A stretch of 64,000 nucleotides of DNA from Aureispira sp963837355 (GTDB lineage: Bacteria; Bacteroidota; Bacteroidia; Chitinophagales; Saprospiraceae), in NCBI GenBank assembly GCA_963837355.1, contig CAWIMY010000007.1, forward strand, positions 1,488,001-1,552,000, given 5' to 3'. The notes beneath the pieces were generated by a model. It was not told where the DNA came from. It searched no databases and saw only the letters and a program-made list of their open reading frames with translations. Each line of letters starts with the position of its first letter. The first letter of the stretch is position 1. Below are positions 63,069-64,000 of this stretch, piece by piece. The position numbers and the translations under genes were made by a program.

Positions 63069-64000
63069 ATTTCATAGACCTTAGAACCATCTTCTTTGAT
63101 GCGTTTGCGGGCGCGGATTCTAGTAGCGTTTTCCCAAGCAAACACCAAAGCAGACATAATAACTCCCACGACCACTGCAATGGCCAAATCTTCCAAAACA
63201 GTAACCACAGAAACAGTAATTAAAACGATGGCATCAGCTCTAGGAATCTTGTTGAGAATTCTAAAACTACTCCAAGCAAACGTACCTATGACTACCATAA
63301 ACATGACGCCAACCAATGCCGCAATAGGAATTTGCTCAATTAAAGGTGCCGCAAATAAGATAAAGCCCAAAAGAGCCAAAGCGGCTACAATGCCTGACAA
63401 GCGACCACGGCCACCCGATTCAATATTAATAATAGACTGGCCGATCATAGCACAACCTCCCATACCACCAAACAAGCCGTTGAGGATGTTGGCACCACCT
63501 TGCGCCACACATTCTCGGTTGCCACTTCCACGAGATTCTGTTAATTCATCAATCAAGTTCAAGGTCATCAACGACTCAATTAAACCTACTGCTGCTAATA
63601 AAATAGCCGTCTTAATCAACAACGGCCAGTGTCCTTGAAGGGTACTAAGGTAAGAGAAGGTTGCGGATTCGAACATAGGGAAAGTGCCTTGTAGCCCTGC
63701 TGCTGCTCCATCGGGACTGTTGTCGCGAATGAAAGAACCTACGGTGCTCACATCCAAACCGCCCAATATCGTAATGGCTGCTACGGTTACGATGGCCACT
63801 AGGGCAGAAGGAACTTTGGTGGTTAATTTGGGCAACAGCCACATAATTAACATCGTCAAACTTACTAAGCCGAGCATCAGCAGCATATCAGGCGTTGCCA
63901 ACCACTGCTTTTCACCATTTACGGTGGCTTTAAACAAGTTGAGCTGTGCTAAGAAGATCACAATGGCTAAGCCATTGACAAAACCCATCATGACGGAATG
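62993..64000 (-). CDS. SulP-family anion permease, membrane part (partial at right edge, frameshifted at 3' end)
   Basis: Inner-membrane transporter for sulfate, bicarbonate or similar anions. The frame runs off the window (SVMMGFVNGLAI at the edge is internal), so the N-terminal TM helices are missing. Visible are several TM helices, the GGMGGCAMIGQSIINIESGGRGRLSG signature loop, and IPIAALVGVMFMV. Near 63062 a single-base loss turns the frame into a short wrong tail (CFLVRYKPLWV) and separates it from the STAS domain. Given the strong match on both sides, either a very recent mutation or an assembly error in a homopolymer is likely. Confidence 0.9.
   Translation of the reverse strand, partial: HSVMMGFVNGLAIVIFLAQLNLFKATVNGEKQWLATPDMLLMLGLVSLTMLIMWLLPKLTTKVPSALVAIVTVAAITILGGLDVSTVGSFIRDNSPDGAAAGLQGTFPMFESATFSYLSTLQGHWPLLIKTAILLAAVGLIESLMTLNLIDELTESRGSGNRECVAQGGANILNGLFGGMGGCAMIGQSIINIESGGRGRLSGIVAALALLGFILFAAPLIEQIPIAALVGVMFMVVIGTFAWSSFRILNKIPRADAIVLITVSVVTVLEDLAIAVVVGVIMSALVFAWENATRIRARKRIKEDGSKVYEIWGPCFLVRYKPLWVSSMPKMIPTL

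Overview
The window looks like Bacteroidota chromosome, most likely from the Saprospiria (Saprospira/Aureispira-like). Signs of this are many secreted proteins ending in type IX secretion (T9SS) C-terminal sorting domains, SprB-type and SBBP-type repeats, Bacteroidota lipoproteins with a Cys lipobox, several promoters of the TTG-N20-TAnnTTTG type, and weak Shine-Dalgarno signals. No rRNA, tRNA, CRISPR array, integrase or phage structural gene was seen.

Layout. 0-6.4 kb is housekeeping: a 5'-truncated prolyl oligopeptidase, a PMT-like membrane glycosyltransferase, a small SET-domain protein, a lipoprotein, and an overlapping GT4 glycosyltransferase/HAD phosphatase pair. 6.9-21.3 kb is a surface-protein region. 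It holds a giant LamG/M43-peptidase/SprB/beta-helix protein split by one frameshift, then four ~500-residue T9SS proteins arranged A-B-A-B, which is a tandem duplication of a two-gene unit of about 3.17 kb. Two of the four are damaged, and a 165-bp MITE-like element sits in the last stop codon. 21.6-25.6 kb has an RluA-type pseudouridine synthase, a lipoprotein and another T9SS protein.

27.3-40.9 kb is an accessory island on the + strand and the most interesting part of the window. Its first half carries a pentein-fold (deiminase-like) protein, a cytoplasmic subtilisin, a TIR-like (DUF1863/ThsB-type) gene with an in-frame TGA, a TIR-TIR-SLOG fusion, a single-TM protein and several unknown proteins. 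Its second half carries another ThsB-like TIR, Nmad2, a metallophosphoesterase, Nmad1, a thymidylate-synthase-like enzyme and two flanking HMUDK_hel/aGPT-PPlase2-type proteins. I read this as a candidate Thoeris-like nucleotide-signalling module next to a base- or nucleotide-modification cassette. That reading is inference from domains and gene order.

41-44.6 kb is a graveyard of broken lipoprotein genes: a zinc metallopeptidase with two frameshifts, then two decayed tandem paralogues. 44.6-50.4 kb is a tripartite RND efflux operon (adaptor, pump, TolC-like channel). 50.7-55.7 kb has a ferredoxin, two T9SS proteins and a GT9 heptosyltransferase-like gene. 56-61.7 kb is a single 1917-residue protein with a GHKL (Hsp90/sacsin-like) ATPase domain and an acidic tail. 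The window ends with a DUF3050 protein and a SulP-STAS anion transporter that is frameshifted and runs off the right edge.

Several genes carry single-base frameshifts, mostly in short homopolymers. The very long ORFs around them are intact, and the paralogue pair at 43-44.6 kb carries many independent lesions. Real decay is therefore likely for some genes, while assembly error remains possible for the M43 and SulP frameshifts.
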